A stretch of DNA of 64,000 bases from DASYXT01 sp035934555 (GTDB taxonomy: Bacteria > Verrucomicrobiota > Verrucomicrobiia > Limisphaerales > UBA8199). Numbering within the stretch: the first letter of the stretch is position 1; each line of letters starts with the position of its first letter. A program made the position numbers and the translations under genes. The DNA lies in NCBI GenBank assembly GCA_035934555.1, contig DASYXT010000096.1:1-64000 (forward strand). Reading direction: 5' to 3'. Of the stretch, positions 35,940 to 43,637 are shown in pieces. The notes beneath the pieces were generated by a model. It did no database searches. It was not told where the DNA came from and saw nothing but the letters and a program-made list of their open reading frames with translations.

Positions 35940-36937
35940 TCCTGAGGAACTGGCTGTCCCCCGGCGACATTATCATGCTCACCGCAGCCGTTCGGGACCT
36001 CCACCGTTGCTACCCGGGGCGCTTCCTGACCGATGTCAAAACACCAAGCCCTCAGCTTTGGGAGAACAATCCCTACCTCACGCCTTTGGACGAGAAAGAC
36101 CCGGAGGTCCGCCTCATCGATTGCGAATACCCGTTGATTCACCAGAGCAACCAGAGGCCCTATCACTTCATTCATGCATTCATCGGCTTTTTGAATGAAA
36201 CTCTGGACCTCGACATTCAGGCCACCGATTTCAGCGGCGACATTCACCTGAGCAGTGAAGAGAAAACCTGGCCATCTCAGGTCCATGAAATCTGCGGCGA
36301 TGATCGGCCATTTTGGCTGCTCACCGCCGGCGGCAAGGACGACTTCACCATCAAATGGTGGGACCCGCACCGCTACCAGGAGGTCATCGATCATTTCAGA
36401 GACAGAATCCTCTTCGTGCAGGTCGGTCTCTCCGAGCACCACCACCCACCGCTCGACGGCGTCATCGACCTCCGCGGCTGCACCGACCTGCGCCACCTAG
36501 TTCGCCTGGTTTATCACGCTCAAGGTGTGCTCTGCCCCGTGACCTCGCTCATGCACCTGGCCGCAGCGGTCCCGACGAAACCCGCCGCGCCGCCCAGAAG
36601 GCCCTGCGTCGTTGTGGCCGGCGGCAGAGAGCCAGCCCATTGGGAAGCCTACCCCGGCCACCAGTTCATTCACACAATCGGCGCGTTACCCTGTTGCCAA
36701 ACCGGCGGCTGCTGGAAATCGCGAGCCGTGCCCCTGGGCGACGGCGACCTCAAAGACCGCCCGCAGGACCTCTGCGTCAATGTTGTAGGGAACCTGCCCA
36801 AGTGCATGGACATGATCACCGCTGACGAAGTCATTCGGCGCATCGAACTCTACTTCACCGGAGAAGCCGTCTCCTATCTCGCCCCCGACTGCCCGCCCAT
36901 CCCCGAGCATTTCCGCCACGGCATCGCGTCCTGCTAG
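35903..36937 (+). CDS. GT9/heptosyltransferase-like glycosyltransferase
   Basis: The start at 35903 (MSTDTSNPPTKLILRNWLSP) is chosen because the protein then begins at the first GT-B strand; an open frame extends to 35681 inside the GT2 gene. The 344 residues show the N-terminal signature LSPGDIIMLTAAVRDLHRCYPG..LTDVKTPSPQLWENNPYLTPL. They also show LIHQSNQRPYHFIHAF, a nucleotide-sugar side with FWLLTAGGKDDFTIKWWDPHRYQEVIDHF, and DLRHLVRLVYHAQGVLCPVTSLMHLAAAV as in ADP-heptose:LPS heptosyltransferases. GALPCCQTGGCWKSRAVPLGDG and CMDMITADEVIRRIE end it. The acceptor is not evident. The gene overlaps the GT2-TPR gene and probably works in the same glycosylation step. Confidence 0.82.
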   Translation: MSTDTSNPPTKLILRNWLSPGDIIMLTAAVRDLHRCYPGRFLTDVKTPSPQLWENNPYLTPLDEKDPEVRLIDCEYPLIHQSNQRPYHFIHAFIGFLNETLDLDIQATDFSGDIHLSSEEKTWPSQVHEICGDDRPFWLLTAGGKDDFTIKWWDPHRYQEVIDHFRDRILFVQVGLSEHHHPPLDGVIDLRGCTDLRHLVRLVYHAQGVLCPVTSLMHLAAAVPTKPAAPPRRPCVVVAGGREPAHWEAYPGHQFIHTIGALPCCQTGGCWKSRAVPLGDGDLKDRPQDLCVNVVGNLPKCMDMITADEVIRRIELYFTGEAVSYLAPDCPPIPEHFRHGIASC

Positions 36938-37160
36938 AGCGGAGGACCGAACAGTCCGGGACAGTCCGAGTTGATCCGAGTTAATCCGAGTTGAAAATCC
37001 AGAAATGACCAATCCTAACCGATCCACTCGAGTTTCGTGCGCATTTCGAGCTTGCCAGGCGGCCCGGCGCACCCTTCCAATCTGCTCGAGCATTTTCAAG
37101 CACGGGGCGACTCGGCCACTCGCGCGCGCCGGAACTCGGGCAAGACAGTTTTCGCAAACT

Positions 37161-38321
37161 ATGAAACAACTCAGAATCGGTCTCGTCGGATACGGCTTCA
37201 TGGGACGCGCTCACTCGAACGCGTTTCGCAAAGCGCCAAACTTTTTCGATCTCCCCTATGAGCCCGTCCTGCAAGCCGTCTGTGGGCGTGACGACGCCAA
37301 GGTCCGGACCTTCGCCCGGAAGTGGGGGTACCAGGATGTGGAAACTGATTGGCGCCAACTCGTCCGCCGCAAGGACATTGACCTGATTGATATCGCCTGC
37401 CCCAATGATGTCCATAAGGACATCGCGCTCGCCGCCGCCAAAGCGGGCAAAATGATTCTGTGTGAGAAACCGCTCGCCCGCGACGCCGCTGAAGGGCGCG
37501 AAATGGTCAAAGCCGTCGAGAAAGCCGGCGTGCCGAACATGGTCTGGTACAATTACCGCCGCATCCCCGCTGTTACGCTGGCCAAACAACTCATCGATGA
37601 GGGCAAGCTCGGGCGCATCTTCCATTACCGCGCAAAGTTCCTCCAGGATTGGACCATTTCCAAAGACCTGCCGCAGGGTGGCGCGGGTTTGTGGCGCCTC
37701 GATGCCAAGGTAGCCGGCAGCGGCGTCACCGGCGACTTGCTCGCGCATTGCATTGATACGGCGCTCTGGCTTAACGGCCCGATGCAACGGGTCACGGCCA
37801 TGACCGAAACCTTTATTAAACAGCGCAAGCATACTCTGACAGGTAAAGTGGAGAAAGTTGGCATCGACGACGCCTGCGCGTTCCTGGCCCGGTTCGAGAA
37901 CGGGTCGCTGGCGACCTTCGAATCGACCCGCTACGCCCGCGGGCATAAAGCGCTCTACACCTTCGAAATCAACGGCGAACATGCCTCGATTTTCTGGGAC
38001 CTGCACGACCTGCACCGGCTGCAGTTTTTCGATCACCGCGACGAGGGACGGCTGCGCGGGTGGCGCTCGATTCATGTTTCCGATGGCGACCATCCCTATA
38101 TGAGCCACTGGTGGGTGCCGGGCCTGCAGATCGGTTACGAACACAGCTTCGTGCACCAATTCGCCGACTTCCTGACGGCTTTGGACAAGGGCCAGCCCGC
38201 TTCCCCCACCTTTCGAGAAGCACTGGAGACCCAATACGTTTGCGACGCCGTGCTTAAATCAGCCAGGACTGGCCGTTGGGAAAAGATGACGAAAGCGTTC
38301 CAGCTTGCGCCGCCCAAATAG
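37161..38321 (+). CDS. Gfo/Idh/MocA-family NAD(P)-dependent oxidoreductase
   Basis: The start at 37161 places the Rossmann motif at residue 7 (LRIGLVGYGFMGRAH). The upstream frame (from 37005) looks non-coding. The 386-residue protein has the family landmarks DLIDIACPNDVHKDIALAAAKAGKMILCEKPLA (with the catalytic-region EKP), a central YNYRRIPAVTLAKQLIDEGKLGRI, and D-x-x-x-H in GDLLAHCIDTALWL. These enzymes oxidise or reduce sugars, inositols or related alcohols. The substrate is not evident, and related genes are usual in verrucomicrobial sugar catabolism. It is followed after a few bases by the Uma2 gene. Confidence 0.88.
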   Translation: MKQLRIGLVGYGFMGRAHSNAFRKAPNFFDLPYEPVLQAVCGRDDAKVRTFARKWGYQDVETDWRQLVRRKDIDLIDIACPNDVHKDIALAAAKAGKMILCEKPLARDAAEGREMVKAVEKAGVPNMVWYNYRRIPAVTLAKQLIDEGKLGRIFHYRAKFLQDWTISKDLPQGGAGLWRLDAKVAGSGVTGDLLAHCIDTALWLNGPMQRVTAMTETFIKQRKHTLTGKVEKVGIDDACAFLARFENGSLATFESTRYARGHKALYTFEINGEHASIFWDLHDLHRLQFFDHRDEGRLRGWRSIHVSDGDHPYMSHWWVPGLQIGYEHSFVHQFADFLTALDKGQPASPTFREALETQYVCDAVLKSARTGRWEKMTKAFQLAPPK

Positions 38322-38338
38322 AGCGCGTATGTATCGGC

Positions 38339-38821
38339 ATGACATGGGCGGAAATCTGCGACGATAAAACCTTGGCGTCCTTGCCTTACCGGATCGAAAC
38401 CGATCGCTGGGGCAACATTGTTATGAGCCCTCCGCCCAGAAGCCGCCATGCTGAGTATCAAACCGAAATCGCCGTGCTTCTGCGCGAAAAGCTCAGCGGC
38501 GGTCGCAGTATTACTGAATGCCCGGTCCAAACTGACGAAGGCGTGAAGGCTGTAGATGTGGCCTGGGTCTCACAGCAACGCCGCGCTTCTCGCGCGAATG
38601 ATCCGGTCTATTTGATCGCCCCGGAGATTTGCGTTGAGGTCCTTTCGCCTTCCGATGCCCAAGGGGCACTGGAGGAGCGCAAGCGCTTGTTCTTCGCCAA
38701 AGGCGCGCTGGAATTCTGGTTGTGCGACCTGAACGGCCAGATCAGCTTTTTCGATCCCGCCGGTCCTATCCCGCAATCCAGACTCTGCCCCGCGTTCCCC
38801 GCCCGGCTCGTGCTCGACTGA
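38339..38821 (+). CDS. Uma2-like (DUF820) restriction-endonuclease-fold protein
   Basis: From the ATG at 38339 (MTWAEICDDKTLASLPYRIET) the product has 160 residues, the usual Uma2 length. An open frame continues upstream into the oxidoreductase gene. Typical features are GNIVMSPPPRSRHAEYQTEIAVLL, VKAVDVAWVS, IAPEICVEVLSPSD (the E-V-L-S-P family motif of the PD-(D/E)XK-like fold) and LFFAKGALEFWLCDLNGQI. Members are abundant in cyanobacteria and Verrucomicrobia and their role is not settled. The stop is followed at once by a REP-like hairpin. Confidence 0.8.
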   Translation: MTWAEICDDKTLASLPYRIETDRWGNIVMSPPPRSRHAEYQTEIAVLLREKLSGGRSITECPVQTDEGVKAVDVAWVSQQRRASRANDPVYLIAPEICVEVLSPSDAQGALEERKRLFFAKGALEFWLCDLNGQISFFDPAGPIPQSRLCPAFPARLVLD

Positions 38822-38824
38822 GCC

Positions 38825-38856
38825 GGAGCGCGGACTTTAGCTTTAGTCCGCGCTCC
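38825..38856. repeat. REP-type palindrome (GCGGACT family), 12-bp stem
   Basis: GGAGCGCGGACT (38825-38836) and AGTCCGCGCTCC (38845-38856) pair perfectly around an 8-base loop, 3 bases after the Uma2 stop. The same GCGGACT/AGTCCGC core recurs at 42918, 43612 and 60809. Confidence 0.75.
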
Positions 38857-38859
38857 AAT

Positions 38860-38894
38860 AACATATCAACGCATCAAGATATGTTGATTTTTTT
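38860..38894. promoter_or_regulatory. Palindrome upstream of metH: terminator or ArsR/SahR-like operator
   Basis: AACATATC (38860-38867) pairs with GATATGTT (38878-38885), and seven T follow from 38888, so an intrinsic terminator for the upstream gene is possible. The same stretch also holds ATCAAC/GTTGAT and ATCAA/TTGAT inverted half-sites, resembling the ATCAA..TTGAT operators described for ArsR-family regulators of S-adenosylhomocysteine/methionine genes. Its place 60 bases before metH fits an operator. The sequence alone does not decide between the two. Confidence 0.45.
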
Positions 38895-38955
38895 CTTGCA
38901 TCCTCCTGCCGCCGCGCCTACCTTCCAGTCCATCAGCAGTTAAGCAAAACATAAC

Positions 38956-41900
38956 GTGAGTGCCGGAAGCAACAGAATCGCCGAATTGGAACGGCTGCTG
39001 CGCGAGCGGATCGTCGTGCTGGACGGGGCTATGGGCACGATGATCCAGGCCCAGCACCTGACGGAGGCCGATTTCCGCGGCGAGCGTTTCAAGGATTGGC
39101 AGCAGGACTTGAAGGGCAATAACGACCTGCTGAACCTGACTCTGCCGGCGCTGATTCAAGCGATTCATAGGCAGTATTTCGAGGCCGGGGCGGACTTGAT
39201 TGAGACCAATACGTTCAACTCCACTTCCATCAGCCTGGCCGATTATCATCTGCAGGAGCTGGCTTACGAATTGAACGTGGCGGGGGCCCGCAACGGGCGG
39301 GCAGCCGCCGACGCGTTCATGAGAGAGCGACCTGGGCGCACGTGCTTCGTCGCCGGCGCGCTCGGGCCGACCAGTAAGACGGCGTCGTTGTCGCCCGACG
39401 TGCAGAACCCCGGTTTCCGCGCGATTACGTTTGATCAACTGGCGGCGGCTTACCGCGAGCAGGCGCGGGGACTGCTCGAAGGAGGAGTGGACCTGCTGCT
39501 GGTCGAGACGGTTTTTGATTCGCTCAACTCCAAAGCCGCCCTGTTCGCGATTGACCAGCTTTTCGATGAGACGGGGCGCAGAGTGCCGCTGATGTTGTCG
39601 TTTACGATTACCGATCTGAGCGGGCGCACACTTTCCGGACAGACGGTCGAAGCCTATTGGAACTCGGTTTCCAACCACCGGCTGTTGAGCATCGGGATCA
39701 ATTGCGCACTGGGACCGAAGGAAATGCGCCCTTTCATCGAGGAGTTGGCCGGCCTGGCAAATATCTATGTAAGCGCCTATCCGAATGCCGGTCTCCCCAA
39801 CCCGATGCTCCCAACCGGGTTTCCAGAGACTCCGGAAACTCTCGCCCCACAGTTGCGCGAATGGGCCCAGAATGGCTGGCTGAACATTGTCGGCGGTTGT
39901 TGCGGCACCACCCCGGGCCACATCCGCGCGATCGCGGAAGCCGTCCGCGGGTTGCCAGCGCGTGTGCCGCCGAAAATCGAGCCTTACACCCGGCTGAGCG
40001 GTTTGGAGGCGCTTACCATTCGCCCGGAAACCAACTTCGTCAACGTCGGCGAACGCACCAATGTGACCGGCTCGCCCAAATTTTCCAAGTTAGTGCTCGG
40101 TGGAGATTACGAAGCGGCCCTGGCGGTTGCGAAACAGCAGGTCGAAAACGGCGCGCAGATCATCGACGTCAATATGGACGAAGCGATGCTGGATTCGGAG
40201 AAGGCGATGACAACTTTTCTGAACCTGGTGGCGTCGGAACCGGATATTGCGCGAGTGCCGATTATGATCGACAGCTCGAAGTGGTCGGTGATCGAAGCCG
40301 GGTTAAAATGCGTTCAGGGCAAGGGCGTCGTCAATTCCATCAGCCTCAAAGAGGGCGAGGTAAAATTCAAAGAGCAGGCGCGGCTGGTGCGCCGCTACGG
40401 CGCTGCGGCGGTCGTGATGGCCTTTGACGAGCGCGGCCAGGCCGACTCGTTTGAACGGCGCATCGAGGTCTGCGAGCGGTCGTACCGGCTGCTGACCGGC
40501 GAGGTGGGCTTTCCGCCGCAGGACATCATCTTCGATCCGAACGTGCTGACGGTTGGCACCGGGATCGAGGAACACAATAATTATGCGGTGGATTTCCTGC
40601 GCGCGACGCATTGGATTAAAGCGCACTTGCCGCATGCGCGGGTCAGCGGCGGCATCAGCAATGTTTCGTTTTCGTTTCGCGGCAACAACGCGGTGCGCGA
40701 GGCGATGCACACCGCCTTTTTGTATCATGCGATCAAGGCGGGCCTGGACATGGGTATCGTCAACGCGGGCATGCTCGGCGTGTACGAAGAGATTCCCAAA
40801 GACCTGCTCGAGCGGGTCGAGGACGTGCTGCTCAACCGTCGGCCAGATGCCACCGAACGACTGGTGGCGTTTGCGGACAGCGTCAAAGCGAAAACGCAGA
40901 CCGACTCGGTGGAGGAGGAGTGGCGTCAGGGCTCGGTTGAAGAACGGCTCAGCCATGCGCTCGTCAAAGGCATCGTGGATTTCATCGACGTCGATACCGA
41001 GGAGGCGCGGCAAAAATATGCGCGCCCGCTTTTGGTCATCGAGGGGCCGCTGATGGCCGGCATGAACGTGGTGGGCGACCTGTTCGGCTCCGGCAAAATG
41101 TTTCTGCCGCAAGTGGTCAAGAGCGCGCGCGTGATGAAAAAGGCGGTAGCGTATTTATTGCCCTTCATGGAGGCGGAGAAAAAGGCGACTGGCAATTACC
41201 AGGCGCAAGGGCGGATTGTGATGGCCACCGTCAAGGGGGACGTGCATGACATCGGCAAGAACATCGTCGGAGTGGTATTGGGCTGCAACAATTACGAAGT
41301 GGTGGACCTCGGGGTGATGGTGCCCGCCGAAAAAATCCTGCAGACGGCGCGGGAGAAGCAGGCTGACCTCATCGGCCTGAGCGGTTTGATCACGCCGTCA
41401 CTGGACGAGATGGTGCACGTGGCCAAGGAGATGGAACGGCAGGGGTTCCAGGTGCCGTTACTGATTGGCGGGGCCACGACCAGCAAAGCGCATACAGCGG
41501 TGAAAATCGCACCAGGCTATTCCCAACCGGTGGTGCACGTGTTGGACGCCTCGCGCGCTGTCGGGGTGGTTGGGAAACTCATCAACCCCGCGTTGAAGTC
41601 GGGATTTGTCGAAGCTCTGGGCGCCGATTACCAAAGGCTGCGCACTACACACGGGGAGGTCAAGGCCCGCCCGTTGTTGTCTCTTGCAGAAGCGCGCCGG
41701 CGTCGCACACCGATCCGCTGGGAAGCTGCCGACATTGCCCGGCCGGATTTGACCGGCCTGCGGTCGCTCTCGACTGAAGACACCGAAAGGTCCAGCGGCC
41801 ATTCCGCTATCAGTTTGGCCGACCTGGTCCCGTTCATTGATTGGTCGCCGTTTTTCCATACGTGGGAAATGCGCGGAAGGTATCCGGTGATTTTGGAAAA

Positions 41901-42717
41901 TCCTGAAGCAAAAAAGCTGTTCACGGAGGCCCAGGCGCTGTTAGACAGGATTGTCAGGGAAAAACTGCTGACCGCCCGCGGCGTTTATGGGTTTTTCCCG
42001 GCCAATGCCGTGGGAGACGACGTCGAGCTCTACACGGATGACACACGGCGGGAAGTCCTGACGAGGCTGCACTTTCTACGTCAGCAGATGGAAAAGCCCG
42101 CCGATCAGTTCAACCACTGCCTGGCCGACTTTGTCGCACCAAAGGCGGAAGGCGCACCGCTGTTGCCGGATTACATCGGGGGTTTTGCCGTGAGCGCCGG
42201 GTTCGGCGTCGAGGAACTCTGCAAACATTTCGAACGGGACCATGACGATTACAACGCGATCATGACCAAGGCGCTGGCGGACCGCCTTGCCGAAGCTTTC
42301 GCCGAGTTCCTCCACAAACGCGCGCGCGAACACTGCGGCTATGGCCGTAGCGAAAACCTTACGCATGACCAACTCATCCACGAGCAGTACCGCGGCATTC
42401 GCCCCGCCGCCGGTTACCCCGCCTGCCCGGACCATACGGAAAAGTGGACGCTATGGAAGCTGCTGGATGCGGAGCGGCGCGCGGGCATCAAACTAACGGA
42501 TAGCGCTGCGATGTGGCCAGGCGCCAGCGTCAGCGGGCTGTACTTCTCACACCCTGGGGCAAAATATTTCGGGGTCGGCAAGATCGGGCGCGACCAGGTT
42601 CTGGATTATCAGCGTCGCAAGCAGATGAGCCTGGCGGAAATCGAGCGCTGGCTCGGTCCTTACCTCAACTACGAGCCCGAACCGAGTAACAGCGTAGGGG
42701 TGATGGCGGGGGCGTAG
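38956..42717 (+). CDS. metH: Cobalamin-dependent methionine synthase
   Basis: The 1253-residue protein transfers the methyl group of 5-methyltetrahydrofolate to homocysteine through B12. It starts with GTG at 38956, close to the conserved N-terminus (RIVVLDGAMGTMIQ). Modules in order: homocysteine-binding barrel with zinc ligands Cys250 (GINCALGP) and Cys315/Cys316 (GGCCGTTPGH); pterin barrel beginning FVNVGERTNVTGSPKF; cap; B12-binding Rossmann domain with ATVKGDVHDIGKNIVGVVLGC (lower ligand His764) and SGLITPSLDEM; and the C-terminal reactivation domain that binds S-adenosylmethionine (YGFFPANAVGDDVELY, GYPACPDHTEK, SVSGLYFSHP). The length matches E. coli MetH (1227). All modules are complete. 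Palindromes upstream may control it. It is a single gene followed by REP-like sequences. Confidence 0.97.
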   Translation: MSAGSNRIAELERLLRERIVVLDGAMGTMIQAQHLTEADFRGERFKDWQQDLKGNNDLLNLTLPALIQAIHRQYFEAGADLIETNTFNSTSISLADYHLQELAYELNVAGARNGRAAADAFMRERPGRTCFVAGALGPTSKTASLSPDVQNPGFRAITFDQLAAAYREQARGLLEGGVDLLLVETVFDSLNSKAALFAIDQLFDETGRRVPLMLSFTITDLSGRTLSGQTVEAYWNSVSNHRLLSIGINCALGPKEMRPFIEELAGLANIYVSAYPNAGLPNPMLPTGFPETPETLAPQLREWAQNGWLNIVGGCCGTTPGHIRAIAEAVRGLPARVPPKIEPYTRLSGLEALTIRPETNFVNVGERTNVTGSPKFSKLVLGGDYEAALAVAKQQVENGAQIIDVNMDEAMLDSEKAMTTFLNLVASEPDIARVPIMIDSSKWSVIEAGLKCVQGKGVVNSISLKEGEVKFKEQARLVRRYGAAAVVMAFDERGQADSFERRIEVCERSYRLLTGEVGFPPQDIIFDPNVLTVGTGIEEHNNYAVDFLRATHWIKAHLPHARVSGGISNVSFSFRGNNAVREAMHTAFLYHAIKAGLDMGIVNAGMLGVYEEIPKDLLERVEDVLLNRRPDATERLVAFADSVKAKTQTDSVEEEWRQGSVEERLSHALVKGIVDFIDVDTEEARQKYARPLLVIEGPLMAGMNVVGDLFGSGKMFLPQVVKSARVMKKAVAYLLPFMEAEKKATGNYQAQGRIVMATVKGDVHDIGKNIVGVVLGCNNYEVVDLGVMVPAEKILQTAREKQADLIGLSGLITPSLDEMVHVAKEMERQGFQVPLLIGGATTSKAHTAVKIAPGYSQPVVHVLDASRAVGVVGKLINPALKSGFVEALGADYQRLRTTHGEVKARPLLSLAEARRRRTPIRWEAADIARPDLTGLRSLSTEDTERSSGHSAISLADLVPFIDWSPFFHTWEMRGRYPVILENPEAKKLFTEAQALLDRIVREKLLTARGVYGFFPANAVGDDVELYTDDTRREVLTRLHFLRQQMEKPADQFNHCLADFVAPKAEGAPLLPDYIGGFAVSAGFGVEELCKHFERDHDDYNAIMTKALADRLAEAFAEFLHKRAREHCGYGRSENLTHDQLIHEQYRGIRPAAGYPACPDHTEKWTLWKLLDAERRAGIKLTDSAAMWPGASVSGLYFSHPGAKYFGVGKIGRDQVLDYQRRKQMSLAEIERWLGPYLNYEPEPSNSVGVMAGA

Positions 42718-42915
42718 GAGCGCGGACATTGCTCTCGGCAACAACGGGTGAACCCGAGTCGGGTAAATCCGAGTCGCGGTCGCGCCTTGCTCGGCCCCTC
42801 GCGCCTTACTAACGGACCTTCGAATGCCGGTTGAAATTTCCCAATTATTGGGGAACAATTTGGGTGCTGCCACATCATATAGGAAATACCGGCCGAACTG
42901 GGCTTTCGGAAGTAG

Positions 42916-42938
42916 CTGCGGACTAAAGTCCGCGCTCC
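42916..42938. repeat. REP-type palindrome (GCGGACT core)
   Basis: GCGGACT (42918-42924), AA, AGTCCGC (42927-42933), followed by GCTCC. It lies in the 269-base gap between metH and the PEP-CTERM gene. Half of a related sequence, GGAGCGCGGAC, sits just after the metH stop at 42718. Confidence 0.7.
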
Positions 42939-42986
42939 GTCCTAATACAGGCGGCACGTTTGACCGAGACGAAAACCTAGCAACCT

Positions 42987-43568
42987 ATGAAAACTGTAAC
43001 TCTCCTGAAACCTCTCTCACGTCGGGGACTGCGGCTAAGCCTTGGGCTGGCTGGCGGGCTCCTGGCTTGTGCGAGCGCTTATTCTGTGCGCGCCCAGGGA
43101 CAAATCGCCCTGGGTACCATCAGCGGGTCGGGCACTGGACCGTACACCTACAGCCTTGCCTTCAGTGATTCTTCGAGCGCGAGCTCGCCAATTGGCAGCG
43201 TTTGGTACTCGTGGGTGCCTGGGGCCTTCTATTTGCCCGGCACACCGACCAGCGCCATCGCACCTACCGGCTGGACCGCGACGGTCGATGGTCATTCGGT
43301 CCAATTCATCGCGAGTGCCGCCGCGGATGACATTATGCCCGGCCAGTCTCTTTCCGGATTCGGTTATACGGCGGCATTCTCTCCGTCGCAGTTGGCTGCG
43401 GCGCCGAATTCGGGCACATCGGTGGCTTACTCGGGTGGGTTGTTTTCCGACGCCGGCAACACGTTCACGGTGACGATGGTGCCGGAGCCTTCGAGCGGGC
43501 TGCTGATGGGGGTAGCGGCGAGCCTTTGGGCGCTCAGACGGTGGCGTTCGAGAGTTGCTGCGGAGTAA
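42987..43568 (+). CDS. PEP-CTERM exported protein
   Basis: The 193-residue protein has an N-terminal signal peptide (LRLSLGLAGGLLACASAYSVRAQ), a small beta-rich body of unknown function, and the sorting tail VPEPSSGLLMGVAASLWALR followed by basic residues. That is the PEP motif, membrane segment and arginine cluster recognised by exosortase systems, and it is anchored or released at the outer surface. The stop codon TAA falls inside a degenerate copy of the REP palindrome, so the last residues (AAE) derive from the repeat. No exosortase gene is in the window. Confidence 0.82.
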   Translation: MKTVTLLKPLSRRGLRLSLGLAGGLLACASAYSVRAQGQIALGTISGSGTGPYTYSLAFSDSSSASSPIGSVWYSWVPGAFYLPGTPTSAIAPTGWTATVDGHSVQFIASAAADDIMPGQSLSGFGYTAAFSPSQLAAAPNSGTSVAYSGGLFSDAGNTFTVTMVPEPSSGLLMGVAASLWALRRWRSRVAAE

Positions 43569-43580
43569 AGTTCGCGCTCC
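43557..43580. repeat. Degenerate REP-type palindrome overlapping the PEP-CTERM stop codon
   Basis: GCTGCGGAGTAAAGTTCGCGCTCC is a variant of the GCTGCGGACTAAAGTCCGCGCTCC unit. The stop codon TAA (43566-43568) lies in it. Confidence 0.6.
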
Positions 43581-43608
43581 GAACTGCCCCGGTGGTGTTA
43601 GGAAAGGT

Positions 43609-43632
43609 GCTGCGGACTAAAAGTCCGCGCTC
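43609..43632. repeat. REP-type palindrome (GCGGACT core)
   Basis: GCGGACT (43612-43618), AAA, AGTCCGC (43622-43628), then GCTCC. It lies between the convergent PEP-CTERM gene and hybrid kinase gene and could help end transcription, though there is no T-run. Confidence 0.7.
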
Positions 43633-43637
43633 CGTCC

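Noticed and set aside
26916..36937. Prophage
   Set aside because: Tail- or fibre-like proteins occur, but no integrase, terminase, portal, capsid or lysis gene and no att-like repeats were found.
36981..38234. 417-codon minus-strand frame opposite the oxidoreductase
   Set aside because: The opposite strand has a clear Gfo/Idh/MocA protein; the minus-strand frame has no recognisable motif.
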